Positions 32,230 through 41,497 of a stretch of DNA of 64,000 bases are shown in pieces. The DNA lies in assembly GCF_011759375.1 (NCBI RefSeq), contig NZ_JAARML010000004.1, positions 248,001 through 312,000 on the forward strand, in the 5' to 3' direction. Source of the DNA: Paraflavitalea devenefica. Its GTDB lineage: Bacteria; Bacteroidota; Bacteroidia; Chitinophagales; Chitinophagaceae. Both the position numbers and the translations under genes were made by a program. Position 1 is the first letter of the stretch; every line of letters starts with the position of its first letter. The notes under the pieces are model-generated. The model had not been told where the DNA came from and did not search any database. It worked only from the letters and a program-made list of their open reading frames with translations.

Positions 32230-34444
32230 TCTCGGTTAAAGGGGTCATCAAATGCTCCAGCAATGGCAATACTTTTCTTTGCGAGAATACGGTGTATTGC
32301 GCGGCGGTAATGCCATTGCTCACCTTGATACTATAGGCTTTGTTGCCCAGCGCCTTGAACATATCCTCGTCAGTCGTATCATCTCCTATGCACAAGGTAA
32401 AGTCGGGATTGAGGTCGTTCACGATCCGCAGGGCCATTACGCCTTTATCAAAGCCCGACATACGCACTTCAATGACTTTATTGCCATCAATGACCTGCAA
32501 CATGGTATTTTGCACCAGTTGCGACAGGTTGTTGATGAGCTCACGGGAACGGCTGAAACCAAGATCGGGATGGGTATTCCTGTAATGCCAGGCAATGGTG
32601 TTGTTCTTTTCCTCAATGAAGGAACCCACACAGCGGCTTACAAACATTTGCATGATGGGGCGTATTTCATCTTTCCATTGATCCGACACGGGGATCGCCT
32701 GCTGCCACAACTCGTTCTTCATTTTTACGCTGGCGCCATGTTCTGCCACCAGGGTAACAGGCAAATGGCCCAGCCATTTTTCCAGCATCTCTGCATCACG
32801 TCCGCTGATGATAACCACATGGTTCTTTTCATCTTTTGCCAGCCGGTACAACAGGTCTTTTAGTTCTTTATCAGGTACGGCTTCCTGCGGCAAGCGGGTA
32901 AAGGATACCAGGGTACCATCATAATCCAGCAGCAGGCAACGTTTCTGCGCCTTCTGGTAGTGCTGGTGTATGCGTTTTAATATTTTATCGTCCAGCAGCT
33001 TGGTCTGCAGCTTCAGTTGTTCTTTCCGTACATTGACAAGCTGATCCAGGAAATCATTCACCCACTTGATGACGTCATAATCCATTAACCTTTTTTGCAT
33101 AAGCGCCATGCGGTTCTTTTGTTCATGCAGCGGCATGTTCAATGCTTTTACAATGGCATTGGATACATCCACAATATCCGTTGGGTTTACCAGCAAGGCT
33201 TCATTCAGCTCACTCGCAGCGCCTGCCAGCTCACTCAGGATGAGCACGCCGCGCTGGGTAGAGCAACTGGCCACATATTCTTTGGCCACGAGGTTCATAC
33301 CATCACGCAAAGGGGTAATGAGGGCCACGTCTGCCGCCTGGTATAAGGCGCAAAGCTCACTGAACGGAAGATGATTATACCGGTAGATGACCGGCTGCCA
33401 GCTTATGGAAGAGAATTTACCATTGAGCGTACCTATCTTTTCTTCGATCTGCCGTTTCCGTTCCAGGTAAGCCGGTATCTCATCCCTGGAGGGTACGATG
33501 TTCAGTACAAACACGACCTGTTCCAGCCATTCGGGATGTTGCTGGAGGAAGTATTCAAATCCATTCAGGCGGTCCATTAAGCCCTTGGTGTAATCCAGCC
33601 TGTCTACCGAGAAAATGATCTTCTTGCTTTCAAAGTTCCTTTTGATATCATTGCGCAGGTCCAATACTTCTGCATCATACGCAGCCTGGTGGAATTTCTT
33701 ATAGTCAATCCCTATGGGGAACAGGTCGGCCTTTACCAGCCTGTCCTGGTATTGCATGGTATAGAAATAATTGTCTACCCCCAGCAGCATTTTTACGCTC
33801 TGCATGAAGTGCTGTACATAATCGTGAGTATGGAAACCGATCAGGTCGGCGCCCATCAGTCCGTGCATCAATGAAGTCTTCCATTCTGTGGGCATGAGCC
33901 GCAATATTTCATAGGAAGGGAAGGGAATATGAAGAAAGAAACCAATATTAATATTGGATTGTTGGGCGCGCAACATGTCGGGCAGCAGCATCAACTGGTA
34001 ATCGTGTATCCATACGGTGTCGCCCGGTCTTACTACTTCACTTAGACGTTCTGCAAAAATGCGGTTCACTTGTACAAAAGCATCATAATACTGCGTTTGG
34101 TAATCCACCAATGAAGGGAAGTAATGGAACAGGGGCCATAATACGGAGTTGGCAAAGCCATTGTAATAATCTTTGTACAATGCTTTATCCACAAATAAGG
34201 GATAAGCTGTAAAATCATATTTGGCCATTCGGGGCGCTACTTCCGACTCCCAGTCTTCGCTGGAAAAATCGGCGACCCCCATCCATGCCTTTTCAGTGAT
34301 CGTGCTATTGTCTGCCTGATCGCTCTCAAAATAACTTTTAATAGCGCTCACCAGTCCGCCAGAACTCTGCCGTATCGTCACCTGGTCACCATCATGATCT
34401 ACCGAAAATGGCAATCTGTTTGAAACAATAATTAGTCTACCCAT
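32210..34444 (-). CDS. otsAB: Bifunctional trehalose-6-phosphate synthase/phosphatase
   Basis: A 744-residue fusion. Residues 1-~470 are a GT20 synthase (IIVSNRLPFSV, IHDYQLMLLPDMLR, VDRLDYTKGLMDRLNGFE, RDGMNLVAKEYVA) that joins UDP-glucose and glucose-6-phosphate. Residues ~495-744 are a HAD phosphatase of the OtsB type (LLDYDGTLVSF, IISGRD, GDDTTDEDMF) that releases trehalose. Fusion of both steps in one chain is known in Bacteroidota. Trehalose protects against osmotic and drying stress. Upstream lies a 496-base region with a 96-bp direct repeat and the H1 hairpin, which may hold its promoter. Confidence 0.95.
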   Translation of the reverse strand: MGRLIIVSNRLPFSVDHDGDQVTIRQSSGGLVSAIKSYFESDQADNSTITEKAWMGVADFSSEDWESEVAPRMAKYDFTAYPLFVDKALYKDYYNGFANSVLWPLFHYFPSLVDYQTQYYDAFVQVNRIFAERLSEVVRPGDTVWIHDYQLMLLPDMLRAQQSNINIGFFLHIPFPSYEILRLMPTEWKTSLMHGLMGADLIGFHTHDYVQHFMQSVKMLLGVDNYFYTMQYQDRLVKADLFPIGIDYKKFHQAAYDAEVLDLRNDIKRNFESKKIIFSVDRLDYTKGLMDRLNGFEYFLQQHPEWLEQVVFVLNIVPSRDEIPAYLERKRQIEEKIGTLNGKFSSISWQPVIYRYNHLPFSELCALYQAADVALITPLRDGMNLVAKEYVASCSTQRGVLILSELAGAASELNEALLVNPTDIVDVSNAIVKALNMPLHEQKNRMALMQKRLMDYDVIKWVNDFLDQLVNVRKEQLKLQTKLLDDKILKRIHQHYQKAQKRCLLLDYDGTLVSFTRLPQEAVPDKELKDLLYRLAKDEKNHVVIISGRDAEMLEKWLGHLPVTLVAEHGASVKMKNELWQQAIPVSDQWKDEIRPIMQMFVSRCVGSFIEEKNNTIAWHYRNTHPDLGFSRSRELINNLSQLVQNTMLQVIDGNKVIEVRMSGFDKGVMALRIVNDLNPDFTLCIGDDTTDEDMFKALGNKAYSIKVSNGITAAQYTVFSQRKVLPLLEHLMTPLTENEYAGA

Positions 34445-34611
34445 AAGAAAATGAATTAGGGGGTACGGATTAAATGATTAAGTTGTTCATAGTATGTTTT
34501 CAAAAAGGAGGCCAGTTTGGTCAATCGACACCACCAATCAATCAACCTATTGCTTAGTAAAGCATTACAAGGAGGTCCAACCTATTGATATCAGGCGGTC
34601 GCAGGCATGTG

Positions 34612-34841
34612 AAGAAAAGATTATGCTCCAGCAAAAGTAAAAGCAGGGCATTAGGGAGGACTTATAATGATAGTACAATGTCCTTAAAATGGGGAGGTTT
34701 TGGGACAAAAGACCGCAGTGTCCCCTTCGGGAGACACTGCGGGGAAAGAAAAGATTATGCTCCAGCAAAAGTAAAAGCAGGGCATTAGGGAGGGCTTATA
34801 ATGATAGTACAATGTCCTTAAAATGGGGAGTTTTTTGGACA
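34612..34841. repeat. 96-bp direct repeat, two copies 134 bases apart
   Basis: Copy 1 (34612-34707) and copy 2 (34746-34841) both start AAGAAAAGATTATGC and run through AATGTCCTTAAAATGGGGAG. I count about three differences in 96 bases, so the duplication is recent. Between them lies the H1 hairpin. Confidence 0.85.
34713..34742. repeat. Intergenic hairpin, family H1 copy B
   Basis: Arms CCGCAGTGTC and GACACTGCGG are perfectly complementary; the centre CCCTTCGGGA forms a C(TTCG)G tetraloop. The variable stem pair is T-A here, against G-C at 3569 and A-T at 41498. Confidence 0.8.
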
Positions 34842-34850
34842 GAAATTTCC

Positions 34851-34934
34851 AGCTGCGAGCTATGAGCTGCGAGCCCTTACTTCAATCGGCTTTTCTGTAT
34901 TTCGCTCGCTGCTCATAGCTCGTGGCTCGCAGCT
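34851..34934. repeat. Long inverted repeat of AGCT-GAGC words
   Basis: The left arm (34851-34874) is AGCTGCGAGC plus variants, and the right arm (34911-34934) is GCTCATAGCTCGTGGCTCGCAGCT in pieces, its approximate reverse complement. A T-run follows on the plus side. It sits just after the hutU stop and has the same architecture as the arrays at 10171-10321 and 9155-9251. Confidence 0.6.
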
Positions 34935-34940
34935 TTTTTA

Positions 34941-36629
34941 CTATTGAACATTATCTAACCTTATTTGTATGTCCAATCCAAACGTTGTAGCTGTCTTTTT
35001 GGCTGTTTCATACCCGGCATCAGCATGACGGATAACGCCCATGCCGGGATCATTACGCAATACACGGCTCAGGCGGGCAGCCGCTGCATCGGTACCATCG
35101 GCCACAATGACCATACCGGCATGGATACTATATCCCATGCCTACCCCGCCACCATGATGCAAGCTTACCCAGGAAGCGCCACCGGCTGTATTTACCAGTG
35201 CATTCAGCAGCGGCCAGTCGGCCACAGCGTCACTGCCATCCATCATCGCTTCTGTTTCCCGGTTGGGAGAAGCCACTGAACCGGTATCGAGGTGATCACG
35301 GCCAATGACAATGGGCGCTTTCACTTTGCCTGTTCGCACCAGTTCATTGAAAGCGAGTCCTGCCTTCTCCCGCTCTCCCTGTCCCAGCCAGCAAATACGT
35401 GCCGGCAATCCCTGGAAAGCGATCTTTTCTTTGGCCAGCTTCAGCCAGCGTTGTAAAGAGGTATTGGCCGGGAACATTTCACTGATGACCTGGTCTGTAA
35501 CGGCAATATCAGCGGGATCACCACTGAGGGCTGCCCAGCGGAACGGGCCTTTGCCTTCACAGAACAGCGGCCGTATGTAAGCCGGTACAAAGCCGGGAAA
35601 GTCAAAAGCGTTTTGCAATCCTTTTTCCTGTGCTCTTGCCCGTATGTTGTTGCCATAATCGAAAGTAATGGCGCCCTGCTTTTGTAATTCCAGCATGAGC
35701 TGCACATGACGGTACATGGATTCGTAAGCCAGTTCGATGTATTGTTTGGGATTTTGTTCACGCAGCACTTTCGCCTGCTCATAGCTGATGCTATGCGGCC
35801 AGTAGCCAATGAGCGGATCATGTGCAGAGGTTTGGTCGGTCAATGTGTCCGGCACTACCTTGCGGGCTATCAATCTTTCCAGCAGCGTTACTGCATTACA
35901 GCATACGCCAATGGAAATGACCTCTCCCTGTTGTTTGGCCATGAGGGCGCGGTCAATGGCTTCATCAATATCCGCTACCTGTATATCGAGGTATTTTGTT
36001 TCGAGCCTTTTGTCTATGCGCCATTTTTCCACTTCGGCAATGAGGGCCACCCCTTCATTCATGGTGATGGCCAGGGGCTGTGCGCCGCCCATGCCACCGA
36101 GTCCGGCCGTTACATTCAGGGTGCCTTTCAGCGTGCCGCCAAAATGCTTGTTGGCGGCTGCAGCATAGGTTTCATAGGTGCCCTGCACAATACCTTGTGA
36201 ACCGATATAGATCCAGGAGCCGGCCGTCATTTGCCCGTACATCATGAGCCCTTTCTTTTCCAGCTCATCAAAATGTTCCCAGGTGGCCCAGCGGGGCACC
36301 AGTTGTGAGTTGGAGATGAGTATGCGGGGTGTATCGGGATGTGTTTTAAGTATACCAACGGGCTTACCGCTTTGTATAAGGAGGGTTTCATCATTTTCCA
36401 GATCTTTCAGTCCTTTGATAATGCCGTCGAGCGCTTCGAAATTACGGGCGGCTTTACCACGGCCGCCATATACAATGAGGTCGTCGGGCCGTTCTGCCAC
36501 GCGCGGGTCGAGGTTATTGAGCAACATGCGTAGGGCCGCTTCCTGTATCCATCCCTTGCAGGTTAATTGTGTACCCGTAGGTGTTTTGTATTTAACGGGA
36601 TCGTATTGGCGGGTTGCTGTATTGTTCAT
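34941..36629 (-). CDS. hutU: Urocanate hydratase
   Basis: A 562-residue NAD-dependent enzyme. It adds water to urocanate to give imidazolone propionate, the second hut step. Clear family segments are [21 protein letters not shown]-type entry [56 protein letters not shown] (NAD-binding Gly-rich loop), and [17 protein letters not shown] near the end. Length is normal for the family. It lies 72 bases downstream of hutH on the same strand. The long inverted repeat just after its stop may end the MarR-hutH-hutU transcript. Confidence 0.96.
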   Translation of the reverse strand: MNNTATRQYDPVKYKTPTGTQLTCKGWIQEAALRMLLNNLDPRVAERPDDLIVYGGRGKAARNFEALDGIIKGLKDLENDETLLIQSGKPVGILKTHPDTPRILISNSQLVPRWATWEHFDELEKKGLMMYGQMTAGSWIYIGSQGIVQGTYETYAAAANKHFGGTLKGTLNVTAGLGGMGGAQPLAITMNEGVALIAEVEKWRIDKRLETKYLDIQVADIDEAIDRALMAKQQGEVISIGVCCNAVTLLERLIARKVVPDTLTDQTSAHDPLIGYWPHSISYEQAKVLREQNPKQYIELAYESMYRHVQLMLELQKQGAITFDYGNNIRARAQEKGLQNAFDFPGFVPAYIRPLFCEGKGPFRWAALSGDPADIAVTDQVISEMFPANTSLQRWLKLAKEKIAFQGLPARICWLGQGEREKAGLAFNELVRTGKVKAPIVIGRDHLDTGSVASPNRETEAMMDGSDAVADWPLLNALVNTAGGASWVSLHHGGGVGMGYSIHAGMVIVADGTDAAAARLSRVLRNDPGMGVIRHADAGYETAKKTATTFGLDIQIRLDNVQ

Positions 36630-36701
36630 AAAACAAGTTTTTTCATTAATAATAACGTAGCATCGGGCCGGGAAGACGGGAAGACGGAAAGAGTGACAAA
36701 A

Positions 36702-38264
36702 TCAGATACTAAACCCTTCATAGCCTTTATTCAATTCTACACCCGCGAGGGAAGTATAGGTATTCACCGCATCCACAAACGAAAAGTCACTGATGATGTT
36801 CCTGATCTTGTTGATGTCTTCGGCAAAGATCCTGTCCTCTTCTGCAAAACCTACAAAACGGCGCACATAATCATGGGCAAATTCCAGGATGGCACTGCTC
36901 TTCAGCGGATGCCGGAACTCAATAGCCTGACAGGCGCTTAGCAATTCAATAGCCAATATGAATTCCAGGTTATCCAATACTTTATTGAGCTTCCTGCCAC
37001 TGATACTGCCCATGCTCACATGGTCTTCCTGTCCGAGCGAGGTAGGGATGCTGTCGGCACTTGCCGGGAAACACAGGGTTTTGTTTTCTGTTACCAGTGC
37101 CGCCGTGGTGTATTGCGGGATCATGAATCCGCTATTGAGCCCTACATTCTTCATGAGCAACATAGGCAGTCCCCATTTGCCTTCCAGCAACAGGTAGCAG
37201 CGGCGGTCGGCAATGTTGCCGATCTCTGCTGCAGCAAAGCAGGCATAATCCAGGGGCAATGCCAGCGGCTGTCCATGGAAATTGCCGCCGCTGATGGTAT
37301 CATCGGCCGCCAGGATGATGGGATTATCCGTAACGGCATTCAGTTCTATTTCTGTCAGCTCTTTCAAATGCAGCCAGGCATTGCGCGAAGCGCCATGCAC
37401 CTGCGGCATACAGCGCAGGCTATAGGGGTCCTGCACACGGCCGCAATCCACATGACTTTGCATGATGGCCGAGTTGTGTAATAAGAGGCGTAAGCGCTGC
37501 GCCACCAACTGGGTGCCGGCAAAAGGACGCAACTGGTGCAGCCGCTCATCGAAGGGCGCCTGGGTACCGGTCAACGCTTCAAGACTCATGGCCCCGATGA
37601 TATCTGCCGCTTCCAGGCAGTAGTGCATACGCTGTACGGCCTTCACCGCAAAGGATAGAATGAACTGGGTGCCGTTGATGAGCGCCAGGCCTTCTTTGGG
37701 ACCTAACTGGATAGGCAGCAGGTTAAACTGCTGCAGGACCTCCTGCGCCTTGTACCGCGTGCCTTTGTAATACACTTCTCCCAACCCGATCAGCGGCAGG
37801 AATAAGTGTGCCAGTGGCGCCAGGTCGCCGGAAGCGCCCACACTCCCCTTTTCCGGCACTACGGGAATGATCTCCTGCTCTATATGCCAGTTGATGCGTT
37901 CCAGCGTTTGTAACTGTACACCGGAATAGCCTTTAGCCAGGGCCTGCATTTTGGTAATGAGCATGAGTTTGGCCATCTCCACCGGAATGGGATCGCCCAC
38001 CCCTACACTGTGGCTTTGCAGTATTTTGTGCTGCAAGGTGCGGGTATCTTCGTCAGATATCCGGGCATTGGCCAGTATGCCGAAGCCGGTGGTAATACCA
38101 TACACGGTTTTGTTGTCGTCTACGATCTGTTGCACCTGTTGCTGACTGGCCGTGATACGTTGGCGCGCTTCTTTACTCAGGATGCCTTTCAGTTCGCCCC
38201 TGGCAATGGCGAGCGCTTTACCAGTTGTCAATACATCAATACCGTATTCAAATATTTTATACAT
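36702..38264 (-). CDS. hutH: Histidine ammonia-lyase
   Basis: A 520-residue enzyme; the ATG at 38264 is preferred over the in-frame TTG at 38270. It removes ammonia from histidine to give urocanate. The Ala-Ser-Gly that forms the MIO cofactor is intact in GSVGASGDLAPLAH (about residues 142-144). Other family segments: YGITTGFGILANARI, the GLALINGTQFILSF region and NVGLNSGFMIPQYTTAALVTENK. Length is normal. It lies 17 bases after the MarR gene and before hutU, all on the minus strand, so the three are probably one operon opened by the MarR gene. Confidence 0.96.
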   Translation of the reverse strand: MYKIFEYGIDVLTTGKALAIARGELKGILSKEARQRITASQQQVQQIVDDNKTVYGITTGFGILANARISDEDTRTLQHKILQSHSVGVGDPIPVEMAKLMLITKMQALAKGYSGVQLQTLERINWHIEQEIIPVVPEKGSVGASGDLAPLAHLFLPLIGLGEVYYKGTRYKAQEVLQQFNLLPIQLGPKEGLALINGTQFILSFAVKAVQRMHYCLEAADIIGAMSLEALTGTQAPFDERLHQLRPFAGTQLVAQRLRLLLHNSAIMQSHVDCGRVQDPYSLRCMPQVHGASRNAWLHLKELTEIELNAVTDNPIILAADDTISGGNFHGQPLALPLDYACFAAAEIGNIADRRCYLLLEGKWGLPMLLMKNVGLNSGFMIPQYTTAALVTENKTLCFPASADSIPTSLGQEDHVSMGSISGRKLNKVLDNLEFILAIELLSACQAIEFRHPLKSSAILEFAHDYVRRFVGFAEEDRIFAEDINKIRNIISDFSFVDAVNTYTSLAGVELNKGYEGFSI

Positions 38265-38281
38265 AGTCAATCGTTACAACG

Positions 38282-38767
38282 TTAAGCGTTCATAATGCGT
38301 TCTACCCGGTCGAAGACACTTTGGCTGGCCATGTGTTCCTCCACTTCCGCGATGGCCTTGAGCAATACTTTGCTGTGGCGGCCTTCCTGTACCAGTTCTT
38401 CCATCGCCTGCGTCAAAGCAGTCCATACCGGCGCTATCTGCTGTTGCAGCTTTTTTCCTTTGGCCGTGAACTCCACCACTTTCCTGCGGGCATCATCGGC
38501 GGCCGTGGTGGTTTTCACCAATCCCTTTTGCTGCAGGGCGCTGATGAGCTGGCTGACCGAGGAATGGGAGATGGCCAGTTCATCGGCAATATCCCTGATA
38601 GAGACAGACTCTTTCCGGGAAAGGATGTAGAATACGGGGAACCAGGCTGCATCGAATTTGAGCTTGTGGGCTTCATAGATGCGGTTCACATCACCCAGGA
38701 ATGTTTCACTGAGCCGCCGCAGGCGGCTGCCAAAGACAAGGAAACCGAGGGATTCGTAGAAGTTCAT
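38282..38767 (-). CDS. MarR-family regulator, putative controller of the hut genes
   Basis: A 161-residue winged-helix protein. Residues ~55-110 show the MarR recognition region: VSIRDIADELAISHSSVSQLISALQQKGLV, and the wing DDARRKVVEFTAKG. N- and C-terminal helices form the dimer interface. It is the first gene of the cluster, 17 bases before hutH. A perfect palindrome overlapping its -7 element is its likely own operator. A ligand such as urocanate would fit other hut regulators, but this is inference; HutC (GntR) is the classical one and is not present here. Confidence 0.88.
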   Translation of the reverse strand: MNFYESLGFLVFGSRLRRLSETFLGDVNRIYEAHKLKFDAAWFPVFYILSRKESVSIRDIADELAISHSSVSQLISALQQKGLVKTTTAADDARRKVVEFTAKGKKLQQQIAPVWTALTQAMEELVQEGRHSKVLLKAIAEVEEHMASQSVFDRVERIMNA

Positions 38768-38770
38768 AAA

Positions 38771-38795
38771 TTGTATAAGTACTTATACAAATATA
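38771..38795 (-). promoter_or_regulatory. MarR operator palindrome abutting the -7 promoter element
   Basis: TTGTATAAGT and ACTTATACAA (38771-38790) form a perfect 20-bp palindrome three bases before the start codon. TATATTTG on the minus strand (38788-38795) is a full -7 match and shares three bases with it. A bound dimer would cover the transcription start. Confidence 0.75.
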
Positions 38796-38825
38796 GGGAT
38801 TTGGTGGAAATTACGTAGTGGAGCT

Positions 38826-38922
38826 ATGCGAGGCTTGCAGCCTCGCATGGTTATTTCGTTGCTTTCAGCAACACGGTTGCCAAAGGCAACCAAATAAACC
38901 TTCGGAGCTGCAAGCTCCGAAG
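38826..38922. repeat. Four tandem hairpins in a divergent intergenic region
   Basis: Hairpin 1: ATGCGAGGCT-TGC-AGCCTCGCAT (38826-38848). Hairpin 2: GTTGCT-TTC-AGCAAC (38858-38872). Hairpin 3: GGTTGCC-AAA-GGCAACC (38875-38891). Hairpin 4: CTTCGGAGCT-GCA-AGCTCCGAAG (38900-38922). All stems are perfect and all loops have three bases. Hairpins 1 and 4 share the GCT-GCA-AGC centre in opposite orientation (family H2). Confidence 0.8.
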
Positions 38923-39032
38923 AGCGACCCCAAGCGCGCAAAATTGGTAAAAGAATGGTGAGCTTGTATGCGATTTGTTCGTAATTTCCGCCACGCTAAT
39001 TCTACCAACTCAAATAGATCAAACTAAGACTG

Positions 39033-40238
39033 ATGAAAACCAACACCGGCGTTTCGCTTGGATTAATGATGTTCCTGGAATATTTTATCTGGGGCTCATG
39101 GTATGTAACCATGGGCACGTACATGGGAGAGCATTTACAGTCATCGGGTTTACAGGTAGGCGCCGCCTATAGTGCGCTGGCAATTGCCACGATGATATCG
39201 CCCTTTTTTGTGGGACTGGTAGCTGACAGGTTCTTTGCCGCACAACGTATCATGGGCGTGTTGCATCTCCTCGGTGCAGCGCTGCTCTTCCTGGCTACCA
39301 AGGTTACCGGCAACAGCCCCTTTTACTGGGTAATACTGTTCTATTCGCTGCTGTATATGCCTACTATTGCCCTATCCAATAATATTGCTTTTTCCCAGAT
39401 GACTGATCCCGGCAAACAGTTTCCCTGGATCCGCGTTTTCGGCACCATTGGCTGGATTGTGGCTGGTATTATCATCGGCCAGTTGGGCATCGAAAAAACA
39501 AACACTACGTTTATGATTGCAGCCGCTGCTTCGGCTGCATTGGGTTTATTTAGTTTTGCCTTACCCAATACACCGCCCAAAGCCAGCGCCAACGCTACCG
39601 TAGCCCAAACACTGGGCAAGGATGCTTTTGTACTGTTCAAAAGTAAATCCTACCTGATCTTCTTTATTGCCGCCATCCTGGTGTGTATACCACTTTCTTT
39701 CTATTATGGTTTTGCCAATCCTTTCCTGAATGAAATGGGCCTGGACAAACCCGCCAGTAAGATGATATTGGGGCAGGTATCTGAAGCGGTATTTATCCTG
39801 GCCATCCCCTTCCTGTTTAATAGCATTGGCGTAAAGAAGATGCTGCTGCTGGGCATGAGCGCCTGGATATTACGCTATGTGGCCTTCGCCTACGGTGATG
39901 CCGGCAGCAATACCTGGATGCTGTATGCCGGTATCATTTTACACGGTATCTGCTACGATTTCTTCTTTGTAACCGGTTATATGTACACCGAAAAGAAAGC
40001 CGGCGAAAAGATCAAGAATGCTGCCCAGGGCCTGTTCACTTTTGCTACTTATGGACTGGGTATGTTTATCGGTACCTGGTTCTCCGGCTTCATAGTAGAC
40101 AACTACACTATTGCTGGTGATCCGGTGACCCACAACTGGAAGAGCATCTGGTTTGTTCCGGCCGGTATTGCCATAGTTGTGTTATTGTATTTCATCCTGT
40201 TCTTCCGCGAGAAGAAGGACATAACCCAGGCCGCTTAA
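39033..40238 (+). CDS. Nucleoside:H+ symporter-type MFS transporter (NupG-like)
   Basis: A 401-residue inner-membrane protein with about 12 hydrophobic segments. The N-terminal LMMFLEYFIWGSWYVTMGTYM and the FPWIRVFGTIGWIVAG, GKQFPW and VSEAVFILAIPFLFN segments match the nucleoside-proton symporter group of the major facilitator superfamily. The substrate is probably a nucleoside or a similar small molecule. The next gene, an oxidoreductase, starts 52 bases later on the same strand, so the imported compound may be its substrate or precursor. Confidence 0.85.
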   Translation: MKTNTGVSLGLMMFLEYFIWGSWYVTMGTYMGEHLQSSGLQVGAAYSALAIATMISPFFVGLVADRFFAAQRIMGVLHLLGAALLFLATKVTGNSPFYWVILFYSLLYMPTIALSNNIAFSQMTDPGKQFPWIRVFGTIGWIVAGIIIGQLGIEKTNTTFMIAAAASAALGLFSFALPNTPPKASANATVAQTLGKDAFVLFKSKSYLIFFIAAILVCIPLSFYYGFANPFLNEMGLDKPASKMILGQVSEAVFILAIPFLFNSIGVKKMLLLGMSAWILRYVAFAYGDAGSNTWMLYAGIILHGICYDFFFVTGYMYTEKKAGEKIKNAAQGLFTFATYGLGMFIGTWFSGFIVDNYTIAGDPVTHNWKSIWFVPAGIAIVVLLYFILFFREKKDITQAA

Positions 40239-40290
40239 CACCACGACGGCAACCATCAAACAATCAACTAAAAACCATAAATATATTTTT

Positions 40291-41484
40291 ATGCAACGCA
40301 TTGCGATGTTAGGTTCCGGATTTATCGGCCGCTTTTATGCCGATTCCATTCAAGGCTATAGAAGCAAGGATAAGATCGTGAGCATTTATTCCCGCCGCGA
40401 GGAAAGCGCCAAAAAGTTTGCCGCCGATTATAAGGTGCCGCACTGGACTACCGATATGGAAGCCGCCATTGCCCACCCCGAAGTAGATATGGTGTGCATT
40501 TCCCTGCCCAATAACCTGCATGAGGCAGCCGTACTGCTTTGCTGCAAGCACAAGAAAGCGGTGATCACTACCAAACCACTGGGCCGCAATGGCGAAGAAG
40601 CCAAACGCATGTTGGAGGCTGTAGAGAAAGCCGGTATTTTCAACGGTTACCTGGAAGATCTTGTTTATACGCCCAAGTTCATCAAGGCTTTGGAGAGCGT
40701 TAAGAATGGCGCACTGGGCCGCATCCTCTGGGCCAAATCACGCGAAACGCACCCCGGCCCCCACAGTGAATGGTTCTGGGATATAGAACAGGCCGGAGGC
40801 GGTTGTATCCTCGACCTCGGCTGCCATTGCGTGGAGATCACCCGCAGCTATATAGGCAAAGACATTAAACCCGTAGAAGTGATGTGCTGGGCCGACACCC
40901 AGGTAAAACCCATTGATGCGGAAGACCATGCCATCGGACTGGTAAAGTATGAGAATGGCGCCATCGGCCAGTTTGAAGTAAGCTGGACTTTCCGTGGCGG
41001 TCTCGACCTGCGCGATGAAGTGATGGGATCAGAAGGCACGATCTGGATAAACAGCTTCCTGCGTACCGGATTTGATATGTTCACCACCGGTAAAGGGGCC
41101 GACTATGTGGCCGAAAAAGCAGAAAGCAATACCGGCTGGCTGTTCCCGGTAGGCGATGAACTGAATGAGCTGGGTTATAACCATATGTTCATGGATATGT
41201 TCAATGCCATAGAAGCAGGAACTGCACCCAAAGAATCTTTTTATGACGGCTATGTAGTGAACTGTATCCTTGATGCGGCCTACCGTTCGGCCAAGAGCAA
41301 ACAATGGGAACCCGTAAAGCTCGACATCTGGCGCGGACGTACCGGCGTATCCAAGGACAGTCACCTCACGGAGTACGACGCCGACCATTACCTGGTGAAA
41401 GAAGAAATGACCCACTATGGCGCCAAGAAGGTGATCATTAAAAATAAGAAGACGGGCAAGATCAGTGAGAAGGTACTTGAGTAG
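40291..41484 (+). CDS. Gfo/Idh/MocA-family oxidoreductase
   Basis: A 397-residue NAD(P)-dependent dehydrogenase. The Rossmann fold starts at once: RIAMLGSGFIGRFYADSI, then VDMVCISLPNNLHEAAVLLCCKHKKAVITTKPLGRN with the family lysine-proline motif. The C-terminal alpha/beta domain shows GGGCILDLGCHCVEI (catalytic His region). Such enzymes oxidise sugars, inositol or sugar-derived acids. The sugar is unknown. It is co-oriented with the transporter gene 52 bases upstream and is followed by an H1 hairpin. Confidence 0.9.
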   Translation: MQRIAMLGSGFIGRFYADSIQGYRSKDKIVSIYSRREESAKKFAADYKVPHWTTDMEAAIAHPEVDMVCISLPNNLHEAAVLLCCKHKKAVITTKPLGRNGEEAKRMLEAVEKAGIFNGYLEDLVYTPKFIKALESVKNGALGRILWAKSRETHPGPHSEWFWDIEQAGGGCILDLGCHCVEITRSYIGKDIKPVEVMCWADTQVKPIDAEDHAIGLVKYENGAIGQFEVSWTFRGGLDLRDEVMGSEGTIWINSFLRTGFDMFTTGKGADYVAEKAESNTGWLFPVGDELNELGYNHMFMDMFNAIEAGTAPKESFYDGYVVNCILDAAYRSAKSKQWEPVKLDIWRGRTGVSKDSHLTEYDADHYLVKEEMTHYGAKKVIIKNKKTGKISEKVLE

Positions 41485-41497
41485 CTGTTACTTTATG

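Larger units (their letters stand above)
34445..34940. other. 496-base intergenic region upstream of otsAB with repeats
   Basis: No gene was found. The region holds a 96-bp direct repeat (34612-34707 and 34746-34841), an H1 hairpin between the two copies and a long inverted repeat at 34851-34934. The minus strand of each direct repeat contains TACTTTTG, a -7 match (34632-34639 and 34766-34773), so the otsAB promoter may be duplicated. Confidence 0.65.

Noticed and set aside
34585-34788. Short plus-strand ORF covering the direct repeat and H1 hairpin
   Set aside because: Its sequence is only the repeat read as codons; no start context and no conserved pattern.
38826-38922. CRISPR array
   Set aside because: The units are hairpins of different sequence with no constant repeat and no regular spacers.
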